Positions 42,713-52,400 of a stretch of DNA of 64,000 bases are shown piece by piece. Made by a program: the position numbers and the translations under genes. Each line of letters opens with the position of its first letter. The first letter of the stretch is position 1. The DNA comes from ELB16-189 sp018266435 (GTDB lineage Bacteria > Bacteroidota > Bacteroidia > Cytophagales > Cyclobacteriaceae). Below the pieces are notes generated by a model that searched no databases, was not told where the DNA came from, and was given only the letters and a program-made list of their open reading frames with translations. The stretch is from positions 2,480,001 through 2,544,000 of the forward strand of contig CP126125.1 in assembly GCA_030123525.1 (NCBI GenBank). Reading direction: 5' to 3'.

Positions 42713-44020
42713 TTACTCTTGGGCAGTTATCACCGGAGGCACGGGAGTCTCTTCAGATTGACTGGTCAGACTGGATTTTGTACAGTCGTATTTTTGATTT
42801 ACATACTGTGCCAGAAAGTACATCAGGATAATAGTAATCACAGAGGTTGTAGCCACTACGTAGCCAAGCATTGGGTAGTTTTCTAATTTACCGTCCGGTG
42901 TTTGAAACACAATTACTCCGGCTACAGCCGAAGCAATGCCTCCTGAAATTTGTTGAATGGAGCTGTTGATGCCCATAAAGGCTCCACGCTCACGAGCTTC
43001 AGGAACCCCGGTGATTAATGCTGATGAAGAAATCATGCGGGCAGCGATGCCGGCAAACAATATCACGTTCAGCACCACAATGACCCCAAAAGGAGTTACC
43101 GACAGATTGCTATAATAAATCACTATCGCGATAGTAATGATTGATCCCATCATAAACACTTTATATTTCCCGATATTATCCGCAAGTTTACCCGCCAGCG
43201 GCCCCATCACAATAGAAAAAATGCCCGTGATCATATACAGTAATGGCAGTTGCTCAAGTGTAAGGCCGAGGTTATTGATGGCAAAAGCACTACCAAACGG
43301 CATCAGCATAAACCCACCCGTAGCCAAAAATACTGTTGCAGCAAATGCCTTAGCATAGGTAAAATTAGTAGCGGTGTGATATAAATGTATAAAGGCATTC
43401 TTATCGGTTTGCATCTTGAGGTGTGCATCAACCGGGCGCATGTAGATGATAATCGCTATTCCAACTAGGATACAAAGCCCCACAATCAAGAGGAATGGTG
43501 CATGCCATCCCCATAGGTTGGCGAGATAAAGCCCGATAGGCAAACCCAGTACCTGGCTGGCTGAAAATGACATTTGCACAAAACCCATCACCCGGCCCCT
43601 CACTTCCATGCTAAACAAATCAGTGATAATTGCGAAGCTGACAGAGCTTATTACCCCGCCAAACATACCGGTGATCACGCGGGCCATCAGCAGGAAGTGA
43701 TAGTTGGGTGCAATGCCACAAAGCAATGTGCCCAACACAAAGCCGCCATAAAAGAAGAGCAGCAATTTCTTACGGTCAAACTTATCGGCAAAGCCGGCAG
43801 CCAACAGACCAGACGCACCCGCACTAAATGCGTATGCCGACACTACCAATCCAAACTGCGAGGTTGAAATATGTAATTCAGGCAACAGGATGGCACCAAG
43901 CGGTGACAGTACCATGAAGTCGAGGATAATCGTAAACTGCAAGAAGGCCAATACAGCAACGATAAATTTCTGGTAGGGTGTAAAAATGCGGTGGGTGGGT
44001 GAGGTAGAAGTGGGGTTCAT
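42713..44020 (-). CDS. MFS transporter, drug-efflux (DHA) type
   Basis: A 435-residue carrier with 12 predicted helices. The TM2-TM3 loop GFADKFDRKKLLLF and TM5 motif VLGLPIGLYLA are typical of the DHA drug:H+ antiporter group. TM1 carries an acidic residue (ILDFMVLSPLG), as in multidrug exporters. The substrate is unknown. No regulator gene is adjacent; 171 bases upstream separate it from the DoxX gene and show no clear promoter, only a short TCTCTCAGAGA palindrome. Confidence 0.85.
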   Translation of the reverse strand: MNPTSTSPTHRIFTPYQKFIVAVLAFLQFTIILDFMVLSPLGAILLPELHISTSQFGLVVSAYAFSAGASGLLAAGFADKFDRKKLLLFFYGGFVLGTLLCGIAPNYHFLLMARVITGMFGGVISSVSFAIITDLFSMEVRGRVMGFVQMSFSASQVLGLPIGLYLANLWGWHAPFLLIVGLCILVGIAIIIYMRPVDAHLKMQTDKNAFIHLYHTATNFTYAKAFAATVFLATGGFMLMPFGSAFAINNLGLTLEQLPLLYMITGIFSIVMGPLAGKLADNIGKYKVFMMGSIITIAIVIYYSNLSVTPFGVIVVLNVILFAGIAARMISSSALITGVPEARERGAFMGINSSIQQISGGIASAVAGVIVFQTPDGKLENYPMLGYVVATTSVITIILMYFLAQYVNQKYDCTKSSLTSQSEETPVPPVITAQE

Positions 44021-44191
44021 ATATTAAAAAAAGACACAACAGTAACAGGATAGACGTAGCAGGCTTTTTTTTATTTGATTAGTTCTGATTCCTTTAACGA
44101 TTAGCTAATGACAACCCTATGGCAACAGAAATTTTTTTTTACCATCAAGATTGTCTCTCAGAGAGGACTATCTTAGCTTGCCCTCAGTTGA

Positions 44192-44608
44192 TTAAAAGCC
44201 CAACTTACGGTCAACAGATATTTTTCCTGACCCCATCAATAAGATGCCTGAGGCCAGCATAAGGTAAACTGCCGCTAACTCCCGGTCGCCAAATGAATCG
44301 TTGCCGTGCACAACAAAAAAGATAATGATGAAATTAATCACCACCGGAATGGCCGCCAATCGGGTGAGAAGACCCAACGCGATGAAAAGTGCGCAAATTA
44401 CTTCAGCAAAGATTACCAACAGGAGAGAGGTCTGTACGCCCACGCCCAGCGGATCTGAAAAATGCTGAACGTATTTTTCAAATTGAGTTATTTTAGGGTA
44501 ACCGTGTTTCAACAATAACAATCCAAAGCACACCCTTACAATGAGGTAACCATAGTTGGTTAAACTTGAGTGCTGAGTTTGATTTATTTTTTTTAATACC
44601 AGTTTCAT
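44192..44608 (-). CDS. DoxX-family membrane protein
   Basis: A 138-residue protein with four predicted helices and the DoxX pattern: RVCFGLLLLKHGYPKI in the first helix region, then VIFAEVICALFIALGLLTRLAA. DoxX proteins are small inner-membrane proteins of unclear chemistry, some tied to quinol or thiosulfate metabolism. It stands alone between longer spacers on both sides. Confidence 0.87.
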   Translation of the reverse strand: MKLVLKKINQTQHSSLTNYGYLIVRVCFGLLLLKHGYPKITQFEKYVQHFSDPLGVGVQTSLLLVIFAEVICALFIALGLLTRLAAIPVVINFIIIFFVVHGNDSFGDRELAAVYLMLASGILLMGSGKISVDRKLGF

Positions 44609-44736
44609 TATTTCTAAGATTTTATCTGCTTCATCAGTTCAGGTTTTTGCGTTCGGGCGGGTTTTGGAGCACAATATTTCAATTTACTACTAAAGGTTCA
44701 TAGAAGCACGAAGCTCAAAGTTTGCACATCAGCCTG

Positions 44737-44807
44737 CCTGACGAAAAATCCGTGCTAGTGGTTCGTTGCTTTTCTGCCCCCGATTTTTGATTTTCATTTT
44801 CGTCAGG
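44737..44807. repeat. 11-bp inverted repeat at the 3' end of mepB
   Basis: CCTGACGAAAA (44737-44747) and TTTTCGTCAGG (44797-44807) are perfect inverted copies 49 bases apart, ending right at the mepB stop codon. The 199-base gap between DoxX and MepB genes otherwise holds no gene. The structure may be a long hairpin or a trace of insertion. Confidence 0.5.
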
Positions 44808-45338
44808 TTAGGTAAATAGTTTTTTTGTCAATTCAAGGTCTGTTGAACTGTGGTTGTCAATTGTTAAAAAATATTTTGTCTGCCAGCTTTGAGTTTTTTC
44901 TGCTTGTTTATTTGTCGCTATATCCCAAGGCGGATAAACTCTAATTCCACGTTTTCCCCCTTTGCCGTTTCTTGTTATTATTCTTTTGTCGGCTAAAACA
45001 GATTTTGGGAAAATAAACTGTCCGAAGTTGCGGCCACTTTTTGAGGTGATAATTATAAAATCTAAGCCGTCTGAAATATCAAATGGTTCAGTTATTCCGT
45101 CTTTGTTTCTTTTCCAGGTTGTAACAAATTGCCCCGTTTTTGTTGGTGTGATTTTAGAAACACGATACTGGATTATCTTTCCGTTAAGTTCAAATGAACA
45201 AGCTCCGTATTGTACGCCTTCCAAATTTTGTTTCAAGTTTGACAAGTTAAAACCACATTTATCATAAACTAATTCTTTCACAATTTTCAGGTCGCTAAGA
45301 ATTGAGTTATGTGATGTCAAAGTGTTTTCTATTGTCAT
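44808..45338 (-). CDS. mepB: MepB-family protein
   Basis: A 176-residue soluble protein of the MepB family, first named from a Staphylococcus gene beside the MepA efflux pump; biochemical role unknown. Family stretches are YGACSFELNGKIIQYR, KITPTKTGQFVTTW, FGQFIFPKSVL and GIRVYPPWD. The coding sequence is visibly more AT-rich than its neighbours and stands alone, bordered by an inverted repeat at its 3' end, so recent acquisition is plausible. Confidence 0.85.
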   Translation of the reverse strand: MTIENTLTSHNSILSDLKIVKELVYDKCGFNLSNLKQNLEGVQYGACSFELNGKIIQYRVSKITPTKTGQFVTTWKRNKDGITEPFDISDGLDFIIITSKSGRNFGQFIFPKSVLADKRIITRNGKGGKRGIRVYPPWDIATNKQAEKTQSWQTKYFLTIDNHSSTDLELTKKLFT

Positions 45339-45415
45339 GTTTTACTTGTGATACTTGCTTATTCGTTCTGTTTTGGTGTCGCTCTATAATGATCGCTAGT
45401 ATTTGATTATTTTGG

Positions 45416-45832
45416 CTACTTCAAAATATTTTTCTTGTATTTTACCAATGTGCCTTTTACTTCCTGGCCTTTGCTGTATTTGGTTGAGGAGCCAAAAAGT
45501 CCAAAGAAAAAGCCACTTCTCACGGCACCGCCAGCAGCCCCGGCCGTTTTTGAGCCGGTACGGGTTAACTCAATGTCATCGAAGATGATGGCATCTGCAC
45601 CTTTTCGTTTTCCTTCGTTCATCAGTTTGTTCTGCACTTTTTCTGATTTTTTTCTGGCAGTAACTTCATATACGAGTTTGCCCATGATTTCGTGTTCATC
45701 GGTGATATCGTTCTCACGGAAAAAAATGTCCACGTTGGTTGTGGGTGTATAATTTCTTCCATAGTAAATGATGCGAGGCCCGCACGAGGTCAATGTTCCC
45801 GCCAGCAGTAAAATACCCATTGCTTTCTTCAT
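45416..45832 (-). CDS. Lipoprotein of unknown function
   Basis: A 138-residue lipoprotein with a short signal peptide and lipobox (LTSCGP, Cys17). The mature part has an alternating pattern (VDIFFRENDITDEHEIMGKL, GADAIIFDDIEL) and a glycine-rich stretch with possible second hydrophobic segment (AGAAGGAVRSGFFFG). The ATG at 45832 is chosen over an upstream start, because it places the signal peptide at the N-terminus. It follows the anti-sigma gene by 53 bases; shared expression with the sigma factor is possible. Confidence 0.7.
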   Translation of the reverse strand: MKKAMGILLLAGTLTSCGPRIIYYGRNYTPTTNVDIFFRENDITDEHEIMGKLVYEVTARKKSEKVQNKLMNEGKRKGADAIIFDDIELTRTGSKTAGAAGGAVRSGFFFGLFGSSTKYSKGQEVKGTLVKYKKNILK

Positions 45833-45885
45833 CTTTTCAATTTTTAGATTGGAAAGATGCAAGGATATTGTGTGATAGGCAAGAG

Positions 45886-46407
45886 TCAGCGTATTCCCTC
45901 TGATCTTTTTTGAAACAATGGTCTCAAAACTGTGCGGTCGAGCAGGATAAATGCGAGTATCAAATTGACCGCAGTCACCCCGTTGATAATTTGTTTCATG
46001 TCAAGCGAGGTGGTGGGAAGGTGCATTTTGTTTTTTAAAAACGAAGTAATTTCCTGTGGAATTAAGCCGGGTAGTTGCCCTCCGGTGCTGGACGACAACA
46101 GGGCAAGTGATAACCCAGAGGCAACTAATAACCCGAGCAAAAGCAGCATCCCCTGAGTGGGCGAAAAATACCCTGATGCCCGCCCGGTGTGCAGGTTGGT
46201 CATTACTTTTTCAGTAAAATTAGCAGAGGGGTGTTCAATGCCTTTTTGGTCAGACAAGATTGTGTGAATGGTTTCCAACTCTTTTATTCTTTGTTGAACA
46301 GCAAAATCATTCTTTATTTTTTCTTCGATGCGCTCACGGTCATGAACAGGCAATGTTTCGTCCAGGTAGCTGATCAGTTCGTCATCTGAATAATTCTTCT
46401 GTTCCAT
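45886..46407 (-). CDS. Probable anti-sigma factor, membrane-bound
   Basis: A 173-residue protein. The N-terminal 60 residues resemble the sigma-binding part of anti-sigma factors (SDDELISYLDETLP ... RIEEKIKNDFAVQQRIKEL), without the zinc-binding HxxxCxxC. A first membrane helix lies at about 85-105 and a second at about 138-158. It begins 2 bases after the ECF sigma gene's stop, the usual sigma/anti-sigma arrangement. It should hold the sigma factor at the membrane until a signal arrives; this is inferred from order and layout. Confidence 0.8.
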   Translation of the reverse strand: MEQKNYSDDELISYLDETLPVHDRERIEEKIKNDFAVQQRIKELETIHTILSDQKGIEHPSANFTEKVMTNLHTGRASGYFSPTQGMLLLLGLLVASGLSLALLSSSTGGQLPGLIPQEITSFLKNKMHLPTTSLDMKQIINGVTAVNLILAFILLDRTVLRPLFQKRSEGIR

Positions 46408-46409
46408 AC

Positions 46410-46970
46410 TTATAAAGTTAATGCTTCGTGTTTTAATATCTTTTTTAACTCATCGGCCAGCCGCTGGCGGGCGCGGTGTACCCGCACTTTTAATGTGTTG
46501 ATGTTTTGGCCCATCATTTCGGCCGTTTCTTCCAATGTAAATTCCTTTAAATAATAGAGTTGTACAGCAAGCCGGTCGGCATCTGAAAGTTTTTCCATTG
46601 CCCGGTTAACAAAATATTTTTTGTCCTCTCTTTCTAAGTTATTATCAATGCGTTCGGGGTATTCCACTCTTTTGTTTTCAACGCTTTCAAAAGGTTGCTT
46701 GTTTTTTCGTTTGTGGCTGATGGCTGCATTGAATACAATCCGGTAAAGCCATGTACTGAACTTTGCCTCTTTATTAAATTTTTTCAAGTACTGAAACGCT
46801 TTGATAAACCCGTCTTGTGCTATTTCTTCTGCTTCAACTTTGTTTTGCACAACCTTTAGTGCAATGGTATAGGCATAGCTTTTATAGCGGTTAACCAGCA
46901 CTGCATACAAGGACTCTTCGCCTGACAGGATGCGGTCAATCAAGGCATATTCTTCTTTAAATGTGATCAC
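46410..46970 (-). CDS. ECF-type RNA polymerase sigma factor
   Basis: A 186-residue sigma-70 family factor with region 2 (YKSYAYTIALKVVQNKVEAEEIAQDGFIKAF) and region 4 (LSDADRLAVQLYYLKEFTLEETAEMM ... VHRARQRL). No region 1 or 3, as in extracytoplasmic-function sigmas. The frame begins with GTG at 46970 (MITFKEEY) and no nearby ATG fits. A paired inverted repeat lies 30 bases upstream and may control it. The anti-sigma gene follows directly. Confidence 0.92.
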   Translation of the reverse strand: MITFKEEYALIDRILSGEESLYAVLVNRYKSYAYTIALKVVQNKVEAEEIAQDGFIKAFQYLKKFNKEAKFSTWLYRIVFNAAISHKRKNKQPFESVENKRVEYPERIDNNLEREDKKYFVNRAMEKLSDADRLAVQLYYLKEFTLEETAEMMGQNINTLKVRVHRARQRLADELKKILKHEALTL

Positions 46971-46999
46971 GCTGCTCTGACGCTCATTCTGAGATTTAA

Positions 47000-47045
47000 G
47001 TTACAGGTTTTTATCAAAGATTATTTTTTTTAAAATACCTGTAAC
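47000..47045. promoter_or_regulatory. Spaced inverted repeat GTTACAGGT in the sigma-factor promoter region
   Basis: GTTACAGGT (47000-47008) and ACCTGTAAC (47037-47045) are perfect inverted copies separated by 28 bases, extended to about 13 paired bases with one bulge. The interval contains an AT-rich stretch and a near TAnnTTTG element on the minus strand (TAATCTTTG). It lies between the divergent ECF sigma and DUF6249-type genes. Candidate operator pair or leader hairpin. Confidence 0.5.
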
Positions 47046-47093
47046 CGCTCGTGACCGGGTTGCGTCATAGAGCAAAAAATAAAAATTAAAATT

Positions 47094-47432
47094 ATGGAAC
47101 CAGAAGTATTAGGAGTTATGATTCCCATCATTGCATTGATCGGTTCATTCATTACGGTAGTTTATGTGAGAAAATTTTCAAACCTCGAGCGGATGGCTAT
47201 TATTGAAAAGGGCTTGGATCCGAATATTTTTAAACGAGAAAGTTCTGCCGCACCTACTCTTCGCGGTTCATTGCTGCTGATCGGTGCAGGCTTTGGTTTG
47301 TTGTTGGGTTATTTTCTCGATCAATTGTACAACATGCAGGAGGTGGGTTATTTTTCAATGCTCTTTATTTTTGGAGGAATCGGGCTGGGGCTGGCTTACC
47401 TGATTGAAGAAAAGAAAATGAAAAATAAATAA
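47094..47432 (+). CDS. DUF6249-type small membrane protein
   Basis: A 112-residue protein with an N-terminal helix (about 5-25), a short charged loop (RKFSNLERMAIIEKGLDP) and two further helices (about 58-75 and 83-103). The layout matches a Bacteroidota family I know as DUF6249, often encoded near ECF sigma factors; function unknown. It is divergent from the sigma gene. Confidence 0.8.
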   Translation: MEPEVLGVMIPIIALIGSFITVVYVRKFSNLERMAIIEKGLDPNIFKRESSAAPTLRGSLLLIGAGFGLLLGYFLDQLYNMQEVGYFSMLFIFGGIGLGLAYLIEEKKMKNK

Positions 47433-47446
47433 CAATGCACTCAACG

Positions 47447-47473
47447 TGCCGATGAGCGAAGGGGTCATCGGCA
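47447..47473. terminator. Hairpin between convergent genes
   Basis: TGCCGATGA (47447-47455) pairs exactly with TCATCGGCA (47465-47473) over a 9-base loop, between the convergent DUF6249 and metallophosphoesterase genes. There is no proper T-run on either strand, so termination is only likely, not clear. Confidence 0.5.
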
Positions 47474-47495
47474 TACTTTGAGCCTTGATAATTGG

Positions 47496-48743
47496 TTATG
47501 ATCTTTTGAGTTCAAGGATCGTAATCTCTGGTGGCATACCGATTCTTCCCGGATAGCCCAAGAACCCAAATCCGCGGTTTACATATAAATACTGACTGCC
47601 CTCCTGGTAAAGACCGGCCCATTGTTTGTACACATACTGGCAGGGGCTCCATTTGATATTTCCAATTTCTACACCAAACTGAAAACCGTGGGTGTGCCCT
47701 GAAAGGGTAAGGTCAATATCAGGGTATGTTGGGCGGACGATCGCATCCCAACTGGTGGGGTCGTGTGATAAAAGAATTTTGGTAGAAGCTTCGTCAATAC
47801 CCCGGTAGGCCTGATCCAGTTTTCCGTATTTTGAAAATCTGCCGGCTCCCCAGTTTTCAATACCAATGATGGCCAGCTGATCGCCATTTAATTTAATGAT
47901 CCGGTTTTCGTTCATCAACAGATCATAGCCGAGCAACCGGTGCGCTTCGATCAGGTCAGCAAAATTTTTGCGTTTCTTTTCTGCTGAAGGCCATTGGCGG
48001 TAATCGCCATAGTCGTGGTTTCCGGTGATGGAGAATACCCCGAGAGGGGCTTTCAGTTTTTCAAAAACCGGAAGGTACTCGTTTACTTCGCTGGATTCAT
48101 TGTTTACCAAATCACCTGTAAAAAAAATCAGATCAGGTTTTTCATCCATCAGCATTTGTACTCCGCCTTTTACTGCTTTTTTATTCCAAAAACTTCCTGA
48201 ATGAATATCGGAAATTTGTGCAATGCGGATACCGTCAAACGCTTGGGGTAGTTGCGGAAGTTTGATGGGTATTTTTTTTACCCGGTAATCATGGGCCCCG
48301 GTAACTACTCCATAAACCGAAAGCCCTATGGGCACAGCCGATGCGGCCAGAGCAGCCTGCGAGAGAAACTCAGACCGTGTGATGAGCACGCCCGGCAACT
48401 TTTCTTTTGTGGAAGAAATCTTTTGCACCACCCAATGCACCCCACGCTGAAGGTCATCCACGAACAAAAAAAGTACAGCAAATAATTTTGAGAAATACAA
48501 AATGGCGCTGCCCGCCAGGATATAGATTCTTAAATAGTCGGTGCCATGGTATGGATTGCTGAATGTCCACCAGAGCATGCCTGCGATGGCTACGGCCGTG
48601 GGCAACCAATAGCCATAGCGGAAAATTTGTTTCCAAACGGGAGCCCAGCTTTTGCTTACGTTGAGCACAGCCTGAAAAACATAGGCATCAATCAGGAGAA
48701 AAAGGATAATAAAAATAAACAGTGTCATCAGGCGTGCTTTCAT
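47496..48743 (-). CDS. Membrane-anchored metallophosphoesterase (calcineurin-like)
   Basis: A 415-residue protein with four predicted N-terminal membrane helices (about residues 4-25, 38-58, 72-95, 125-150) and a C-terminal calcineurin-like phosphoesterase domain. The metal-site motifs are in order: QISDIHSGSF, FTGDLVNN, ITGNHDYGDY, LLSHDP and SGHTHGFQFG. Similar proteins (YkuE/YaeI type) act on lipid-linked or nucleotide phosphates; substrate unknown. Confidence 0.9.
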   Translation of the reverse strand: MKARLMTLFIFIILFLLIDAYVFQAVLNVSKSWAPVWKQIFRYGYWLPTAVAIAGMLWWTFSNPYHGTDYLRIYILAGSAILYFSKLFAVLFLFVDDLQRGVHWVVQKISSTKEKLPGVLITRSEFLSQAALAASAVPIGLSVYGVVTGAHDYRVKKIPIKLPQLPQAFDGIRIAQISDIHSGSFWNKKAVKGGVQMLMDEKPDLIFFTGDLVNNESSEVNEYLPVFEKLKAPLGVFSITGNHDYGDYRQWPSAEKKRKNFADLIEAHRLLGYDLLMNENRIIKLNGDQLAIIGIENWGAGRFSKYGKLDQAYRGIDEASTKILLSHDPTSWDAIVRPTYPDIDLTLSGHTHGFQFGVEIGNIKWSPCQYVYKQWAGLYQEGSQYLYVNRGFGFLGYPGRIGMPPEITILELKRS

Positions 48744-48874
48744 TCAAACTACTCCATTATAAATTTCAGGATACAAATTTCAAATTTGATTCCGAAGTCG
48801 TTAGGTTTTTAGTTTTGTGTACGAGGCGGCAATCGATAATTAAATACTTATTTTTTATGTTTTTTTTGAGAGAT

Positions 48875-49396
48875 CTATTTTTTCTTTTTGTACGCATTGA
48901 TTAATTCATTGTTAGTCTTAATTATTTTTTCAGAATCTATCATGTTCACATTAAAAACTAAATCATAGTCTTTGTCTTTGGGCTTAAATTTATTTACCCC
49001 ATAAGCAATGCTGTCTGCGGGTATATCTTTTGTAATTATTGAGCCTGCAGCCACAACTGAGTTTTCACCAATAATGATAGGCCCGAAAATTTTGGCTCCG
49101 TCAGCAATAATAACATTCTTGCCAATAATAGGATTGCCCACGTTTGTCCACTCATCATTGATTTTATTGTACCTCAAATTTACTCCTATAGTTACATTCT
49201 GAAAGACAACGACATTTTCGCAAATCTTGGAAGCTATAATTGTGCATCCTCGACCGTGATGTGCAAATAGTACACTTTTGTCTATTTCGATACAATTGAT
49301 CTCGCAGCAATAAAATTTCTCCAGCAAATTTTTAGCTACTTTTCTTAAGAGCGTGTTTTCTGAGTAGCAATTTATTTTAACTAACTTATTAAACAT
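48875..49396 (-). CDS. Serine acetyltransferase-like hexapeptide acyltransferase
   Basis: A 173-residue left-handed beta-helix acetyltransferase. The core GRGCTIIASKICENVVV, followed by NVTIGVN and GNPIIGKNVIIADGAKIFGP, resembles the CysE C-terminal domain, but the N-terminal CysE domain is missing. Such short forms often acetylate sugars in capsule or O-antigen gene sets. The ATG at 49396 is used; a TTG at 49450 would overlap the RND gene. The gene is AT-rich and has no sugar-synthesis neighbours, so it may be an acquired orphan. Confidence 0.75.
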   Translation of the reverse strand: MFNKLVKINCYSENTLLRKVAKNLLEKFYCCEINCIEIDKSVLFAHHGRGCTIIASKICENVVVFQNVTIGVNLRYNKINDEWTNVGNPIIGKNVIIADGAKIFGPIIIGENSVVAAGSIITKDIPADSIAYGVNKFKPKDKDYDLVFNVNMIDSEKIIKTNNELINAYKKKK

Positions 49397-49433
49397 AATC
49401 TCCTGCTCAGTTGTATTATTAGTACCGGCAGCA

Positions 49434-52400
49434 TCACTCGTGGTGAGCAATTGCGGGGGTTGGTGAAGGTGAACTCAACTCAATGCCTCGCCATTTTCTT
49501 ACACGTTCTTTCAATTTCTCCACCAGTAAATACATTACCGGCACAAGAAATAAAGTGAGGAATGTGCCAAAGATCAATCCGAAAATCATGGTCCACGACA
49601 ACGGTCCCCAGAAGGCCACATTATCTCCGCCAAAGAAAATGTGCGGGTTCAGGTTAGTAAACAGGGTGACAAAGTCAATGTTAAAACCAATGGCCAGTGG
49701 AATCAGCCCGAGGGTAGCTGCCATAGCGGTGAGCAGCACCGGGGTCATACGTGTTCGGGCCGCTTCGGCTATCGCTTCGCGCAATTCCATGCCCTGCGAC
49801 CGCAGCAGGTCAGTAAATTCTACCATCAAGATTCCATTGCGCACCACAATTCCTGCCAGGGCCATGATACCAATACCTGACATGACGATGGAAATCTCCA
49901 TTTTAAATAAAGAGAACCCAATCAATACGCCAATGATACTGAATAAGATTTCCAACAAAATGATTACCGGTTTGCTGGTTGAATTAAACTGGGTTACCAA
50001 AATCATGAAGATTAACCCAAAAGCTATCATAAATGCAATGCCGAGGAAGTCGGATGTTTCTTTTTGGTTTTCCTGCTCACCGGTCATGGTAATGGTTACT
50101 TCATCGGGAGTAGAAAAGTTTTTGAGTTTGTTTTTGATCTCGGTCACTACATTGTTGGCGTTGTATTCGCTCAATACATTAGACGAGAGGGTGACCACTC
50201 GCTTTTGATTGATTCTGCGTATGCCGGCATAACTGTTGGAGTATTCTGCTTTGGCCAGTGCAGACATAGGCACTTGGCGCACTTGCCCGCCCATGCTCAT
50301 GTCGCGGTAGGTGAGGGGCAAATTCATCAGGGTGTTGATGTCATTGCGGTAACGCTCATCCATTTGCAGCGTAATGTCATAGTCATCGTTGTCATCGCGG
50401 AATTTGGAAACTTCTTTTCCATTGATGGCCGTGTTTAACGCCATGCCGATTTGCGCGGTAGAAATTCCTTCACGGTTAGCTTTTTCACGGTCAATGACGA
50501 TCGATATTTCCGGTTTGCTGCTTTCAAAATCAGATTTTAATTCTTCCACTCCCTTAATTTGCAGTGAATCGAGATAACGTTTCAGACGCTCCGAAGTATT
50601 GACCAGCACCTCAAAATCATCGGCAGCAATTTCAATGTTTACCGGCTTGCCCGTGGGCGGGCCATGGGCTTCTTGGTTCACTGATATTTCACACCCTTTA
50701 ACGCCTTTTACAGCCTCCCGAATTTTATCCAGGTACAGACGGGAAGATTGACTATGCCGATCGGCAAATTTGACAAATGCCACCGTTACTTTGCCCAGGT
50801 GAGGCTGGGCATTGGTGCCGGCAAACGGGTCTTCAGAAGCACCTACGGCCACATTTGAAATGATGGATTTGACTAGCGGATTTTTTTTACCTACAACTCC
50901 CACTACTTTTTGTTCAACTACATTAGTAACGGAATCCGTTACCCGTTGGTCGGTGCCGATGGGCATCGTGATGTACGCATAAATGAAATTCGGATCGCCA
51001 TTCGGGAAAAATACTACGCCCGGTTTGCGCACAGCGGTGAACACAATGGAGAAAACGAATAGTGCAATTACGCTGGCCACTACCCAAAGCGGACGATATT
51101 TTTTCAACAAGGAGGTAATCACATTTTTAAAACGATCTTGAACGCCCGGCCATAGATCGGTTTGGAAGTGCGAGATAACGCGCACCAAATAGAAATGATA
51201 AAGCGAATACAAGGCGAACATAAATACGGTAAAGTTGCCCATGCCTACCCAACCCACGATGTAACTCATCAGCGCCAATGAACCCATCACGATAGCCGTA
51301 ACTTTAAAGCCTTTGGTAAATTTGCTTTTGTTTTTGTGGTCATGATCGTGCTCGGTCATAAAGTCGGCTGCAAACACAGGGTTGATAATGTAAGCCACCA
51401 ACAATGAAGCCAGCAGTGCTACAATCAGCGTGATGGGCAAGTAGATCATGAATTTACCAATCACTCCGGGCCAGAATGCCAACGGCACAAACGGAGCAAG
51501 TACCACCATAGTACCCGACAACACCGGAAGGAATACCTCACCCGCAGCAATCTTAGCTGCTTTACGAATGGGCACTTTGCCGTTGTCAAATACACGATGG
51601 GTGTTTTCAATTACCACAATGGCGTCATCTACCACAATGCCAAGCGCCAGCAAAAATGAAAACAAGGTCATCATGTTGAAGGTATAACCCAGTGTGGGAA
51701 ATACCAGAAACGCAATAAAACTTGAGATGGGCACTGACATAGCCACAAAGAAGGCATTGGTAGCACCCATGAAAAACATCAGGATAAACACCACTAATAC
51801 AAACCCAATAATGATTGTGTTGATCAGGTCATGCAAAGTTGTGCGGGTGTTTTCTGACTGATCGCCCGTGATGACTACTTCGGTGCCCGAGGGCAAAATA
51901 TTTTCTTTGAAATTTTCAACCACCGCATTGATTTGATCAGAGGCGATGATCAGGTTTTCTCCGCTGCGTTTCACCACATTCAGAGTGATTACATTTTTGC
52001 CGTCCAGCCGGGCATAACTTTCCTGTTCTTTGTGAGAATCAACTACCTGGGCTATGTCTCGTAAATAAATTTTGCCGCCTTTAGTTGAGCCTACCACCAC
52101 TTCGGCCAACTGCTCAGCCGATTTAAACTCGCCATCTACCGTAAGCGACCGTTTCATCCCGTCCACTGAAAGTTGGCCTCCGGGAATAATTACGTTTTCT
52201 CCGGAAATAGCCTGTGCCACGTCATCGAGGCTTACTCCGGCATTGGCCAGTTTAAACATGTCAATATTTACCTGGATTTCGCGAGTAAGTGCCCCCACAA
52301 TATCCACGCGCCTGATCTCGCGAATGCTTTCGATGGCATCCTGCATTTGGTCGGCATATTTTTTCAGGATTTGCAAATCGTAATCGCCCGAGAGGTTAAT

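Noticed and set aside
44700..44810. Integron attC-like site next to mepB
   Set aside because: The inverted repeat is real, but the GTTRRRY and RYYYAAC core sites at the ends are missing and no integrase is present.
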